DNA from: Aequitasia blattaphilus
GTDB lineage: Bacteria; Bacillota; Clostridia; Lachnospirales; Lachnospiraceae
Length of the DNA stretch: 40,509 nt
Direction: 5' to 3'
NCBI RefSeq assembly: GCF_024721305.1
Contig: NZ_JAMXOD010000022.1
Span: forward strand, 1 to 40,509
Shown: positions 9,173-17,381 of the stretch, in pieces
Position numbering within the stretch: position 1 is the stretch's first letter
How the letters are laid out: every line of letters begins with the position of its first letter
Translations under genes and position numbers: made by a program
The notes under the pieces: generated by a model
Databases searched by the model: none
Seen by the model: only the letters and a program-made list of their open reading frames with translations
Told to the model about the DNA's origin: nothing

Positions 9173-9940
9173 ATGTTAGAGTATTATGGCGCTGACCCGG
9201 AGTATTCCTTAGAAGGAAAGACAGCACTCATAACCGGTGGAGCAGCAGGCATTGGTCTTGCTACAGCAGAGTTTTTTGCAAAAAAGGGTGCAAATCTAGT
9301 TCTTGCAGACTTAAATCCAAATGTGAATGAGGTGGCAAAGAGGATATCCAAAAACGCAATTGGTGTGGCGGGAAATATCACTAAGCAAGAGGATCGGGAA
9401 GCAGTTCTTGAAGAAGGAATAAAAGCTTTTGGAAAAATTGATATATTGGTCAACAGTGCAGGTATTGTTGCTCTTGAGAGTGCAGAAAAGATTGAGGAGT
9501 CGGATTGGGATAAAACCATAGAAATCAATCTGAAAGCTACTTTTATGCAGTCTCAGCTGATGGGTAAATATTTTATTGAAAACAAAATCCCAGGTACAAT
9601 TGTAAACATGGCATCCCAAGCAGGAGTAATTGCTCTTGATAAACATGTGGCATATTGTGCATCAAAGGGCGGCGTAATTGCAATGACAAAGGTTCTTGCC
9701 TATGAATGGGGTAAATATGGAATACGTGTGAATGCAGTATCACCTACAGTAGTTTTGACTGAGCTTGGGCATAAAGCCTGGGATGGTCCGGTGGGAGATG
9801 CCTTTAAGGAAGAAATGCCATCGAAACGCTTTGCAGAGCCAGATGAGATTGCAGGTGTAATCGCATTCCTCTGCAGTGGAGCAGCGGCAATGATTACAGG
9901 CCACAACTTATTAGTTGATGGTGGATTTACAATAAAATAA
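9173..9940 (+). CDS. SDR-family polyol dehydrogenase (GolD/DthD-like)
   Basis: A 255-residue classical short-chain dehydrogenase. The cofactor motif TGGAAGIGLATA with an aspartate after the second strand (LVLADLN) indicates NAD preference. The catalytic motif is YCASKGG, preceded by NMASQAG. The segment VSPTVVLTELGHKAW and the C-terminal NLLVDGGFTIK resemble proteins I know as GolD/DthD dehydrogenases, which act on polyols such as D-threitol and glycerol-like substrates. It is the last gene of the transporter operon, behind AAAGGAGG and ahead of a hairpin. The likely role is oxidation of the imported polyol to a ketose that DhaK and DhaL then phosphorylate. The precise substrate is inference. 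Confidence 0.85.
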   Translation: MLEYYGADPEYSLEGKTALITGGAAGIGLATAEFFAKKGANLVLADLNPNVNEVAKRISKNAIGVAGNITKQEDREAVLEEGIKAFGKIDILVNSAGIVALESAEKIEESDWDKTIEINLKATFMQSQLMGKYFIENKIPGTIVNMASQAGVIALDKHVAYCASKGGVIAMTKVLAYEWGKYGIRVNAVSPTVVLTELGHKAWDGPVGDAFKEEMPSKRFAEPDEIAGVIAFLCSGAAAMITGHNLLVDGGFTIK

Positions 9941-9948
9941 AATTCGAA

Positions 9949-9995
9949 TTAGCAGCTGCTCTCCCCCATATAAGCAGCTGCTAAATTCTATTTAA
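9949..9995 (+). terminator. Hairpin after the dehydrogenase gene
   Basis: A perfect 12-base stem, TTAGCAGCTGCT (9949-9960) with AGCAGCTGCTAA (9973-9984), and a loop of 12 bases, followed by ATTCTATTTAATTT. The tail is only moderately T-rich, so termination may be partial and allow some read-through into the sensor genes. Confidence 0.7.
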
Positions 9996-10017
9996 TTTGC
10001 TATACTTAAGGAAGAGA

Positions 10018-10032
10018 AAAAAGGTTTGAATA
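10018..10032 (-). promoter_or_regulatory. Candidate operator, inverted copy, upstream of sensor kinase
   Basis: Read on the minus strand this is TATTCAAACCTTTTT, one mismatch from the copy at 5611-5625. It lies between an extended -10-like TGCTATACT (9998-10006) and the AGGAGG of the kinase gene. A regulator bound here would more likely repress or autoregulate the sensor operon than activate it. Confidence 0.4.
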
Positions 10033-10041
10033 GGAGGGGCT

Positions 10042-11805
10042 ATGTTTTCACGATTAATGAGAAAAGGACTGGTAGGGAGAATTACACTGACAATGTCTTG
10101 TGTCTTAATGATACCTACATTTTTAGTTTGTGTTTTTTATTACAAATCCTATACGAATTCCCTAAATGAGAATGCGGACACCTCTCTGCGTCAAAGCAAT
10201 ACGCGTATGGAAAATACGATGAGTACAAACTTAAAGTTAGCTGGAGATGTATTGGATCAGTTAGGGTATAGCCAGGAATTTCTTTATTTTTTGGATGGCA
10301 ATAATATTTTAAGTGAAAGAGAGCAAAGACATTTTTTAAAGGAGCTTCAAGAGGAATGGATTAACATTAGCTATATGTATCCAAGCTTTTTTGAGGAGAT
10401 GAATATTTATGCCTCTAATAAGCAGCTCCAGTCCAACGCAAGTCTTAAATTCAATATGCACAGCCTTGAAGAATTTCCCCATATGGACCAAATCGAGAAG
10501 AATGGAGCTATTTGGTTTGGTGATGTTCAACAGCTGAATGGAAATGCAAGTAACAGGCAGTTTCAGGTGGTTAATGATAACAAATATGTTGTTCCGGTCT
10601 GTTTGTTTATTCGAAGTGTCAATACAGAGGAAATAATTGGTGTTGTGGAATTAGATGTTTTGTTTGAAAAGATTATTGATTCCAGAGGATTAATAGATAC
10701 GAGAGAGATGGAGGATTACATTTTCTTGAATGAAGCAGGAGAGGTGGCATTTCAAACGGGAAACTTTACAGCGAAAGAGATAAAGAATTTAAAAGATCCA
10801 GATACTCCAAGTGAATACCGTATCATCAAAAGCAAAAGTCAGAAGGCCAATATTAACAGCTTTGTTCTTATGAAGAACGAAACCATTATAAAAGCAGCGA
10901 ATAATATGATTTGGCGCGTGGGACTTATCGCTATTTTAAGTGCATTTATCATGGTGTTTTTATCTTATATGGTTGTAAAAGCTTTGCTGAAGCGCTTGGT
11001 TGTTATGGATGAGGCGATGAAGCAAATTGAGTTGGGACATTTTGATGTGTTTATTGAAGAGGACAAACAAAATGATGAGATATCAAGGCTTAAGGAGCGC
11101 TTTAATCTTATGGCACATAAGTTGAATGAGACGATTCATGAGGTTGTTGAAAAGGAGAATGCGCAAAAAAATGCAGAGCTAAGAGCGCTTCAGGCACAAA
11201 TCAACCCTCACTTTCTGTTTAATACACTGGAAACAATGCGTATGCAATGTGAGGTGGATCGATACTTTAAGATTAGTTATGCACTTACAGCGTTAGGAGA
11301 TATTTTCAGATATACCATAAAATGGGATGGAAACACAGTACCTTTTCAACTGGAATGGGCAAACTTGGAAAACTATATTTCTCTAATGACACTTCGACTG
11401 GATGATGATTTTTCTTATGAAATGGAGATGGATGAAAGAGCGGAGAATATAACGGTACCCAAGATGTTTTTACAACCCATTGTGGAAAATAGCTTCGGAC
11501 ATGGTTTTAAACAGGTACCTGCACCTTGGCACCTAAAGGTGGAAGCAAGGGTAGAGCATGGAAGACTGCGGATAATTATTACAGATAACGGTGGAGGAAT
11601 TGAAGAAGGTAAGTTAAAAGAGCTCCAAGACCGTATAAGACACAGAAAGTCCTTTGGTCTGGATACAGAAAATAATCAGTCTATTGGAATCATTAATGTA
11701 TTAAAGAGAATGGATATGATTTGTTTGGAAGGCAGCAATATTTTCATCCGAAATAATAAGGAACAAGGGGTAAGGATTGAGATATTGATTGTAACGGAGG
11801 AATGA
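10042..11805 (+). CDS. Sensor histidine kinase, YesM/LytS class
   Basis: A 587-residue membrane kinase. One transmembrane segment near residues 13-33 (ITLTMSCVLMIPTFLVCVF) and another near 290-315 flank an extracellular sensing domain of about 260 residues. A HAMP-like linker follows. The phosphoacceptor is His390 in the QINPHFLFNTLE motif of the internal-region kinase family (PF06580). The ATPase N-box region FLQPIVENSFGHG and DNGGGI complete the catalytic part. The regulator starts two bases after its stop. Because a substrate-binding lipoprotein is cotranscribed downstream, the kinase probably reads sugar through that partner, as described for XylFII-LytS in clostridia. Confidence 0.93.
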   Translation: MFSRLMRKGLVGRITLTMSCVLMIPTFLVCVFYYKSYTNSLNENADTSLRQSNTRMENTMSTNLKLAGDVLDQLGYSQEFLYFLDGNNILSEREQRHFLKELQEEWINISYMYPSFFEEMNIYASNKQLQSNASLKFNMHSLEEFPHMDQIEKNGAIWFGDVQQLNGNASNRQFQVVNDNKYVVPVCLFIRSVNTEEIIGVVELDVLFEKIIDSRGLIDTREMEDYIFLNEAGEVAFQTGNFTAKEIKNLKDPDTPSEYRIIKSKSQKANINSFVLMKNETIIKAANNMIWRVGLIAILSAFIMVFLSYMVVKALLKRLVVMDEAMKQIELGHFDVFIEEDKQNDEISRLKERFNLMAHKLNETIHEVVEKENAQKNAELRALQAQINPHFLFNTLETMRMQCEVDRYFKISYALTALGDIFRYTIKWDGNTVPFQLEWANLENYISLMTLRLDDDFSYEMEMDERAENITVPKMFLQPIVENSFGHGFKQVPAPWHLKVEARVEHGRLRIIITDNGGGIEEGKLKELQDRIRHRKSFGLDTENNQSIGIINVLKRMDMICLEGSNIFIRNNKEQGVRIEILIVTEE

Positions 11806-11806
11806 G

Positions 11807-13345
11807 ATGTTTCGGATATTAGTAGCAGATGATGAAAAGGTGACGCGAAAAGGAATTGTTACTATTTTAAAAAGAGGAATCAAGGAAGAGATTGAAGTTC
11901 TTGAGGCGGCGAATGGGAATGAAGCTTTAGACATTGTTTCGAATCAAATGGTGCATTTAATTGTGACAGATATTTGTATGCCTCTTTGTACAGGCTTAGA
12001 GTTTGTCTCTAAGCTTCGGAATAATGATGAGGAGATGAAGGTTATTATTGTTTCGGGATATGAAAATTTTGATTATGCAAAGCAAGCATTAAAGCTAGGC
12101 GTAGAAGATTATATTACAAAGCCAATTCAAAAGGAAGAGTTCTTGGGACTTGTAGAAAAATGTCTGGTATCAGTAAAAAATAAGCAGCAACAGGCTAAGC
12201 ATACTTATATGGAAAAGAGAGCCAGTGAGAAAGTATTGGTGGAAGTGAAAAACGATGCACTTCGAAATATTCTGTTGGGTGAAAAAATGGAGTCATCTCT
12301 CAATCGACTGGATACCCTTCGGTTGTCTTTGGAATCAAATTTTTATGGAATTGGGGTTGTGGAGTATGAAAGAAGTGAAGAGCTAGAAGAATTAGAGGAC
12401 TTTATAGTAAAGAATATTGTGGATGAAGAATTGGAAAAGAGAAATTTAGCAGCATTTATTAGCATTACTATGGATCATGGGAAGCTTGCACTTATTTTTC
12501 TCCTCCATTCAATTAAGGAAAAGGCAGAGCTTGAAAGTCAATTGCGCAGATGTACCGAGTTGGTGGAAAAGTATGCACGGATAAAGACCGTTGTTGGCCT
12601 TGGAAGTGTGGTATATAGTGTGCAGGAACTAAGCAAAGCTTTTCGCGAGAGCCAGTTGGCAGGGGATTTCAAAATTTATAATAGAGGAGAGAAGATTATT
12701 GATTTTGAAAATTTGAAAAATGGAAAGATACCAGACAAACAGCCATTAGATTTTCGGAAAATAGAGAAAGAAAATGAAAAATTTATTCAAGATTATTTTC
12801 ACAACCTGTTACAAGAGAAGGCGTCAATACAGAGTCTTCAGTATATTAGAGGAGAGTATTCCAATTTATGTAAAAGTATATCTAAAAAGACAGGTTATGC
12901 ATGTAAGGACTTCTCAGAGTTATGGAGTGAGTTTAATCTTCGGAAAGAAATTAAAGACATGATTCAATATACTTCTAATATTGAAGTCGTCACCAAAGAA
13001 AGTGAAAACTCTCAGATTGTAGAGGATATTATTGATTTTACTCTTCAACATGTTACGGAGGATATTGATTTAAACTTTATTGCAGATCAGTTTGGCCGGA
13101 CCCCTGGATACATTGGAACACTTTTCCGGAAAAGCAAAGAGCAAGGGTTTAATGAATTTGTTACAGAAGAGAGAGTTCAGTTAGCTAAAAATATGCTCAA
13201 GGATCACCGACTTTCTGTGCAGGAGGTTGGAGAAAGATGTGGATACCACAATCCAAAGTATTTTTCAGTGGTATTTAAAAAAGTTACTGGAATAAGTCCA
13301 AAAACGTTTCAGAAGCAACAAGGTTTCAGTGGGGAAGATGTATGA
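11807..13345 (+). CDS. Response regulator with AraC DNA-binding domain, YesN class
   Basis: A 512-residue regulator. The receiver domain (residues 1-125) has the acidic pocket Asp8-Asp9, phosphoacceptor Asp55 in IVTDICMP and the conserved lysine in YITKPI. A long central region of about 280 residues without a motif I can name joins it to the C-terminal AraC-type domain, where DLNFIADQFGRTPGYIGTLFRK and VQEVGERCGYHNPKYFSVVFKK form the two helix-turn-helix units. It starts behind GGAGG inside the end of the kinase gene, and its stop overlaps the start of the next lipoprotein (ATGA). Its targets are probably the two flanking operons through the repeated AAACCTTTTT motif. Confidence 0.93.
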   Translation: MFRILVADDEKVTRKGIVTILKRGIKEEIEVLEAANGNEALDIVSNQMVHLIVTDICMPLCTGLEFVSKLRNNDEEMKVIIVSGYENFDYAKQALKLGVEDYITKPIQKEEFLGLVEKCLVSVKNKQQQAKHTYMEKRASEKVLVEVKNDALRNILLGEKMESSLNRLDTLRLSLESNFYGIGVVEYERSEELEELEDFIVKNIVDEELEKRNLAAFISITMDHGKLALIFLLHSIKEKAELESQLRRCTELVEKYARIKTVVGLGSVVYSVQELSKAFRESQLAGDFKIYNRGEKIIDFENLKNGKIPDKQPLDFRKIEKENEKFIQDYFHNLLQEKASIQSLQYIRGEYSNLCKSISKKTGYACKDFSELWSEFNLRKEIKDMIQYTSNIEVVTKESENSQIVEDIIDFTLQHVTEDIDLNFIADQFGRTPGYIGTLFRKSKEQGFNEFVTEERVQLAKNMLKDHRLSVQEVGERCGYHNPKYFSVVFKKVTGISPKTFQKQQGFSGEDV

Positions 13346-14280
13346 AAAAGAAGAGACGTCTAATTTTTCTTTTTGTATTTTTGATGCTTATATGCATAGG
13401 ATGTGTACAGAAGGAACGAAAGGTAGAAGAAGAGGAATCTTCTGCTAAAATTTGTTTGGGTATGAGCCTATATAGTCTGAGAGATGAATATACAAAGCGA
13501 TTTGCAAATGTGGTAATTCAATACGCAAAAGCAGAAAATATTGAGTTGAAAATATACGACGGAAACTACGATGCGGCACGTCAAATCACTCAAGTTGAAG
13601 AGATGATAAAGGCAGATTTAGACGGAATTATTTTGATTCCTCAAAATGCCAATGAATGTATCCCTTGTGTGGATAAGGCTGTGGCGGCGGGAAAGCCGAT
13701 TATCTCAGTAAACACAAGAGTGAATAGTGACGAAATCACGAGCTACGTTGGTTCTGATGATGTTCAGGCGGGTGAGTATCTTATGGAATATGTGGCTCAA
13801 ACCTTAGAAGGGAAGGGTAATATTGTGATTCTTGAGGGGCCTATGGGACAATCAGCCCAAATTGAAAGGATGGAAGGAATCAAAAATATATTAACGCAAT
13901 ATCCGGAAATTAAGGTGATTGGCAGTAAGACGGCTAATTGGTCCAGGCTGGAGGCAGATGTAGTAATGCAAAGCTGGATGGAGACTTTTGATCAGATTGA
14001 TGCTGTAGTTGCAGAAAATGATGATATGGCATTAGGAGCAATTGATGCTTTGGGAAGAAATGGGCAAGAGGTAGTTGTAGTTGGAATTGATGGAGCAGAG
14101 AAAGCATTGAGAGCAATTGAGGAGAAGAAACTCTTGGCAACGGTTTTCCAAAATGCAGAGAAGCAAGGAGAAAAGTCAATCGAAATTATGCTGGATTATC
14201 TTGAGGGAAAAGAGATTGATAAGAACTATCAGATACCTTTGGAAATTGTAGATGAGAGAAATATTGCGGATTATTTGTAA
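13342..14280 (+). CDS. Second RbsB-like substrate-binding lipoprotein, likely sensor partner
   Basis: A 312-residue lipoprotein with lipobox LICIGC (Cys21), closely related over its whole length to the transporter lipoprotein at 8186. Shared segments include YDGNYD, NTRV.SD, GPMGQSAQIER, TANWSR and the END.MALGA motif, which form the ligand cleft in this fold. It has no adjacent permease of its own and overlaps the response regulator by four bases (ATGA), so its translation is tied to the signalling pair. I infer that it presents the ligand to the kinase at 10042. Supplying a spare binding protein to the transporter is the alternative. Confidence 0.9.
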   Translation: MKKKRRLIFLFVFLMLICIGCVQKERKVEEEESSAKICLGMSLYSLRDEYTKRFANVVIQYAKAENIELKIYDGNYDAARQITQVEEMIKADLDGIILIPQNANECIPCVDKAVAAGKPIISVNTRVNSDEITSYVGSDDVQAGEYLMEYVAQTLEGKGNIVILEGPMGQSAQIERMEGIKNILTQYPEIKVIGSKTANWSRLEADVVMQSWMETFDQIDAVVAENDDMALGAIDALGRNGQEVVVVGIDGAEKALRAIEEKKLLATVFQNAEKQGEKSIEIMLDYLEGKEIDKNYQIPLEIVDERNIADYL

Positions 14281-14295
14281 GGATTCGTATTTTTT

Positions 14296-14305
14296 AAACC
14301 TTTTT
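14296..14305 (+). promoter_or_regulatory. Candidate operator core (AAACCTTTTT) upstream of dhaK
   Basis: The ten bases AAACCTTTTT match the core of the motifs at 5611-5625 and 10018-10032. It lies 80 bases before the dhaK start, in a 104-base gap that also holds TATAAA and TATAGT -10-like boxes at about 14334-14347. This suggests that dhaK-dhaL has its own activated promoter in addition to read-through. Confidence 0.4.
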
Positions 14306-14384
14306 AAATATTATTGAACCTAAAAGGGTGGTGTATAAAGCTATAGTAGAGACAAGAACTTTTCAAAAAAAGGAGGAAGAATGA

Positions 14385-15380
14385 ATGCAGCGTATACTAA
14401 ATGATCCAGATAATATTGTGGATGAAATGTTAGAGGGTTTCTTAAAAGCACATGGAGATATTGTTGAAAAAACTGGAAATAAAAGAGTGGTTAAGGCGAA
14501 AAAGATAAAGGCAGACAAGGTGGGGGTTGCCACAGGTGGCGGTTCCGGACATAAACCGGCCTTTATCGGCTATGTGGGTGAAAACATGTGTGATACAGCA
14601 GCTGTGGGGGAAATATGCTCTTCGCCAACGGCAGCAGCATTTTTAGATTCTTTTCGGGAAGCAGATCAAGGCAAAGGGGTAGCATGCCTATACGGAAATT
14701 ACTCTGGAGACAATATGAACGTAAAGATGGCAGTGAAAATGGCAAAGCGAGAAGGTATTACGGTAAAGACTGTAGTAGCGAATGATGATGTGGCATCAGC
14801 ACCAAAGGATCAGCCAGAAAAGAGGCGGGGAGTAGCGGGTGAGATTTTCATGTGGAAGGCAGGCGGTGCAAAAGCGGCGCTTGGAGGAACTTTAGATGAA
14901 GTGATTGCAGCAGCTCAAAAAGCAATCGACCAGACCAGAAGTGTGGGAATAGGATTGACACCTTGTACGCTTCCAGCAGTCGGTCATCCAAACTTTGAGA
15001 TTAAAGAAGGTACTATGGAGGTGGGAATTGGTCATCATGGTGAACCGGGAATTGAAGTGTGTCCTTTAGAAAGCGCTGATCAAATGGCGAAACGTATGGT
15101 GGACATTGTGATTGGAGATGTGCCTTTTGAAAAGGGAGATGAGGTTGCTGTGTTGGTATCTGGTCTTGGAGCTACACCGGTGATGGAGCTTTACGTACTT
15201 TATAATGAAATTGAAAAATTAATCGGAGGCAGAGGAATTAAGATTCACAGAAGCTATGTGGGAAATTACTTTACTTCATTGGAAATGATGGGAGCTACAT
15301 TAACGGTGATGAAGCTGGATGATGAATTAAAGGAATTAGTAGATCTTCCAATTGAAACTATGGGATTGACACAAATTTAG
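14385..15380 (+). CDS. dhaK: Dihydroxyacetone-kinase family, substrate-binding subunit DhaK
   Basis: A 331-residue DhaK-type protein. The residues that hold the substrate are present: His in GGGSGH, Asp in NYSGDNMN, and the histidine that forms a covalent hemiaminal with the ketose in GIGHHGEPGIE. The usual GGGSGHEP is GGGSGHKP here, and a following histidine found in E. coli DhaK is phenylalanine (KPAFIGYVG), so the pocket differs from a classical dihydroxyacetone kinase. The start at 14385 lies eight bases after AGGAGG. DhaL follows after 12 bases. With the polyol dehydrogenase upstream, a ketotetrose such as erythrulose is as plausible a substrate as dihydroxyacetone. Confidence 0.92.
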   Translation: MQRILNDPDNIVDEMLEGFLKAHGDIVEKTGNKRVVKAKKIKADKVGVATGGGSGHKPAFIGYVGENMCDTAAVGEICSSPTAAAFLDSFREADQGKGVACLYGNYSGDNMNVKMAVKMAKREGITVKTVVANDDVASAPKDQPEKRRGVAGEIFMWKAGGAKAALGGTLDEVIAAAQKAIDQTRSVGIGLTPCTLPAVGHPNFEIKEGTMEVGIGHHGEPGIEVCPLESADQMAKRMVDIVIGDVPFEKGDEVAVLVSGLGATPVMELYVLYNEIEKLIGGRGIKIHRSYVGNYFTSLEMMGATLTVMKLDDELKELVDLPIETMGLTQI

Positions 15381-15392
15381 AGGAGAAGAGGA

Positions 15393-16022
15393 ATGGGCAC
15401 ATTTTATAATAAAGATGGAAAAAGTGTATTACAAACAGTGGTTAAGGGAATACAGGAGAATAAGGCATACTTAGGTGAGGTGGACGGTCTGATTGGTGAT
15501 GGTGACCACGGAATGAATATGAACAAGGGATTTTCCCTGTTTGAAACGCGATTTAAAGAGGAAGAGTTTACTTTTGCAGAAGGTCTTTATGAGCTTGGAA
15601 ATATCTTGTTTTCTGAGATTGGTGGTTCCATGGGTCCCATTTATGGAACGATTTTAATGGATGCAGGAGAAGCAGGAGAGGATTTTGATGCTATTGGAAC
15701 CAAGGAATTGGCTCAGATGCTTGAAACCGGATTAGAGGGTCTTTATGATATTGTAGAAGCAAAAGTAGGAGATAAAACCTTGGTGGATACTTTGGCTCCC
15801 GCAGTCGAGGCCTTAAAAGCCTCAGATGGAGATTTTAAATCTGCTCTTCAAGATATGAAGGCTGCAGCGGAAAAGGGACGGGATGCCACGAAAGATATGG
15901 TGGCAAAATTTGGACGTTCCAGTCGTCTTGGAGAACGTTCCAGAGGTGTACTGGATGCAGGAGCTACATCTTGCTGCATTATCCTGACAGCTATGGCAGA
16001 TGGAATATTGGAATATTTGTAA
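15393..16022 (+). CDS. dhaL: Dihydroxyacetone-kinase family, nucleotide-binding subunit DhaL
   Basis: A 209-residue DhaL protein. The magnesium and nucleotide site is visible as DGLIGDGDHGMNMNKGF (aspartates spaced as in the family) with GGSMGPIYGT and RSSRLGERSRGVLDAG later. It transfers phosphate to the ketose held by DhaK. PTS-dependent systems rephosphorylate a bound ADP through DhaM. No DhaM-like gene is in the window, so it is either encoded elsewhere or this pair uses free ATP, as in two-part versions of ATP-dependent kinases. It is the last gene before a hairpin terminator. Confidence 0.92.
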   Translation: MGTFYNKDGKSVLQTVVKGIQENKAYLGEVDGLIGDGDHGMNMNKGFSLFETRFKEEEFTFAEGLYELGNILFSEIGGSMGPIYGTILMDAGEAGEDFDAIGTKELAQMLETGLEGLYDIVEAKVGDKTLVDTLAPAVEALKASDGDFKSALQDMKAAAEKGRDATKDMVAKFGRSSRLGERSRGVLDAGATSCCIILTAMADGILEYL

Positions 16023-16031
16023 GTAGTGTAT

Positions 16032-16076
16032 AAACCTCTAAGCACTGTAAGGAAATTACAGAGTTTAGAGGTTTTA
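16032..16076 (+). terminator. Terminator after dhaL
   Basis: The stem AAACCTCTAA (16032-16041) pairs with TTAGAGGTTT (16065-16074), with an inner stem CTGTAA/TTACAG around a GGAAA loop. Three to four T residues and TATAAA follow. It closes the polyol locus just before the defence cassette. Confidence 0.8.
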
Positions 16077-16128
16077 TAAAGGGATAATTGAAAATAGAAA
16101 TATAAAATTACGAAAATCACACAAAAAC

Positions 16129-16157
16129 TTGACTGAAAAAGCTGAAAATGCTATATT
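16129..16157 (+). promoter_or_regulatory. Promoter of the rloA-rloB cassette
   Basis: TTGACT (16129-16134), 17 bases, then TATATT (16152-16157): a good vegetative promoter 25 bases before the cassette's first start codon, with AAGGAGG at 16166-16172. It makes the cassette an independent transcription unit. Confidence 0.75.
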
Positions 16158-16181
16158 TACAACATAAGGAGGTGCTATGGT

Positions 16182-17381
16182 ATGCTTGTACAATTTATGT
16201 TGAAAAATGTTTTGTCTTTTAGGGAAGAAACAAGATTGGATATGAGTGCTATTCATGCATATAAAGAGCATGAGAGTAATTTGATTGATTTCGGAGGGAA
16301 GGAAAAGATTCTCCGAGTTGCAGCAATTTATGGTGCAAACGCAAGCGGAAAATCAAATTTATATTTAGCGATGTCTTATTTCCAAAAAATAGTCAAGGAG
16401 TCTCTAAACAATGTAGAGGATGGGTTTGACTCGGCAATCAAAAAATATTATAACCCCTTCTTTTTTGAACGTGGAGAGGGAGAGGAATCTGAATTTCAAA
16501 TCATAGAGATTATTGATAATTCAGAGTATAGGTATGGATTTCAGTATGATTCAGAGCGAATCATAACAGAATGGCTCTACCAAAAGAGTTTAAAAACAAA
16601 TCGAACTAAAATTATTTATGAACGAATGAATGATAGGGTAGAGTTTGGACAATCGGTAAGAAAAGAATGTGAAGTATATAAGGAACAATTACCAAAAGAA
16701 ACATTGGTATTATCCTTCTTTAATAAACTGAAGTTGAAAACGAGTATATTTAATAATGTATATTCGGGAATCATGGATACTTTTGTTGTTCCACCGGATT
16801 TTTGTGAAGATATTGGAATCATGGAAAGATATCTGCCGCTGGTTATAGATCAAGGAAAAAATGATTTAGTAGAGTTTCTCAAGGCTATTGATGTTGGAAT
16901 TGAAGATATTGAATATGAAGACAATGACGAGAGTGGAATTGAATTTTTTACATTGCATAGAGGGAAAAATGATGATGAGTATTTGCTAAATTTGTTCAAT
17001 GAATCAGAGGGAACATTGAAAAGTATTATCCTATTTATTTATGCACGAATTGCTATTCTTAACAATCAATCTTTATTTGTTGACGAATTAAATATCAAGC
17101 TTCACCCACTACTTTTAAAATTTGTTGTTGATTTATTTTATAATGATGAATCGACAGCGCAATTGATTTACACAACTCATGACACAACGTTAATGGATAA
17201 GAGATTTTTCAGACGAGATCAAATTTGGTTTGTTCAAAAGGATGAATTCGGATATTCTGAATTGGTTGCTCTATCTGATTTTAAAGTGAGATCGGATGCA
17301 TCTTTTGAGAAGGATTATTTATCAGGGGTTTATGGGGGCATTCCCCTTCTTCAAGATTTTAATATGAAAGAAGGGGTGTAG
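16182..17381 (+). CDS. rloA: AAA/OLD-like ATPase, RloA/AbiLi type (defence)
   Basis: A 399-residue ABC/SMC-like ATPase. It starts with the family N-terminus FMLKNVLSFREE, Walker A is GANASGKSN (Lys57), and Walker B is LFVDELNIKLHPLL (Asp301-Glu302), followed by TTHDTTLMD with the switch histidine. These proteins pair with RloB in loci linked to restriction systems and in the lactococcal AbiL abortive-infection system. It starts nine bases after AAGGAGG and abuts rloB with no gap. Base composition looks more AT-rich than the flanking metabolic genes, which fits acquisition as a cassette. The trigger and mechanism are not visible. Confidence 0.86.
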   Translation: MLVQFMLKNVLSFREETRLDMSAIHAYKEHESNLIDFGGKEKILRVAAIYGANASGKSNLYLAMSYFQKIVKESLNNVEDGFDSAIKKYYNPFFFERGEGEESEFQIIEIIDNSEYRYGFQYDSERIITEWLYQKSLKTNRTKIIYERMNDRVEFGQSVRKECEVYKEQLPKETLVLSFFNKLKLKTSIFNNVYSGIMDTFVVPPDFCEDIGIMERYLPLVIDQGKNDLVEFLKAIDVGIEDIEYEDNDESGIEFFTLHRGKNDDEYLLNLFNESEGTLKSIILFIYARIAILNNQSLFVDELNIKLHPLLLKFVVDLFYNDESTAQLIYTTHDTTLMDKRFFRRDQIWFVQKDEFGYSELVALSDFKVRSDASFEKDYLSGVYGGIPLLQDFNMKEGV

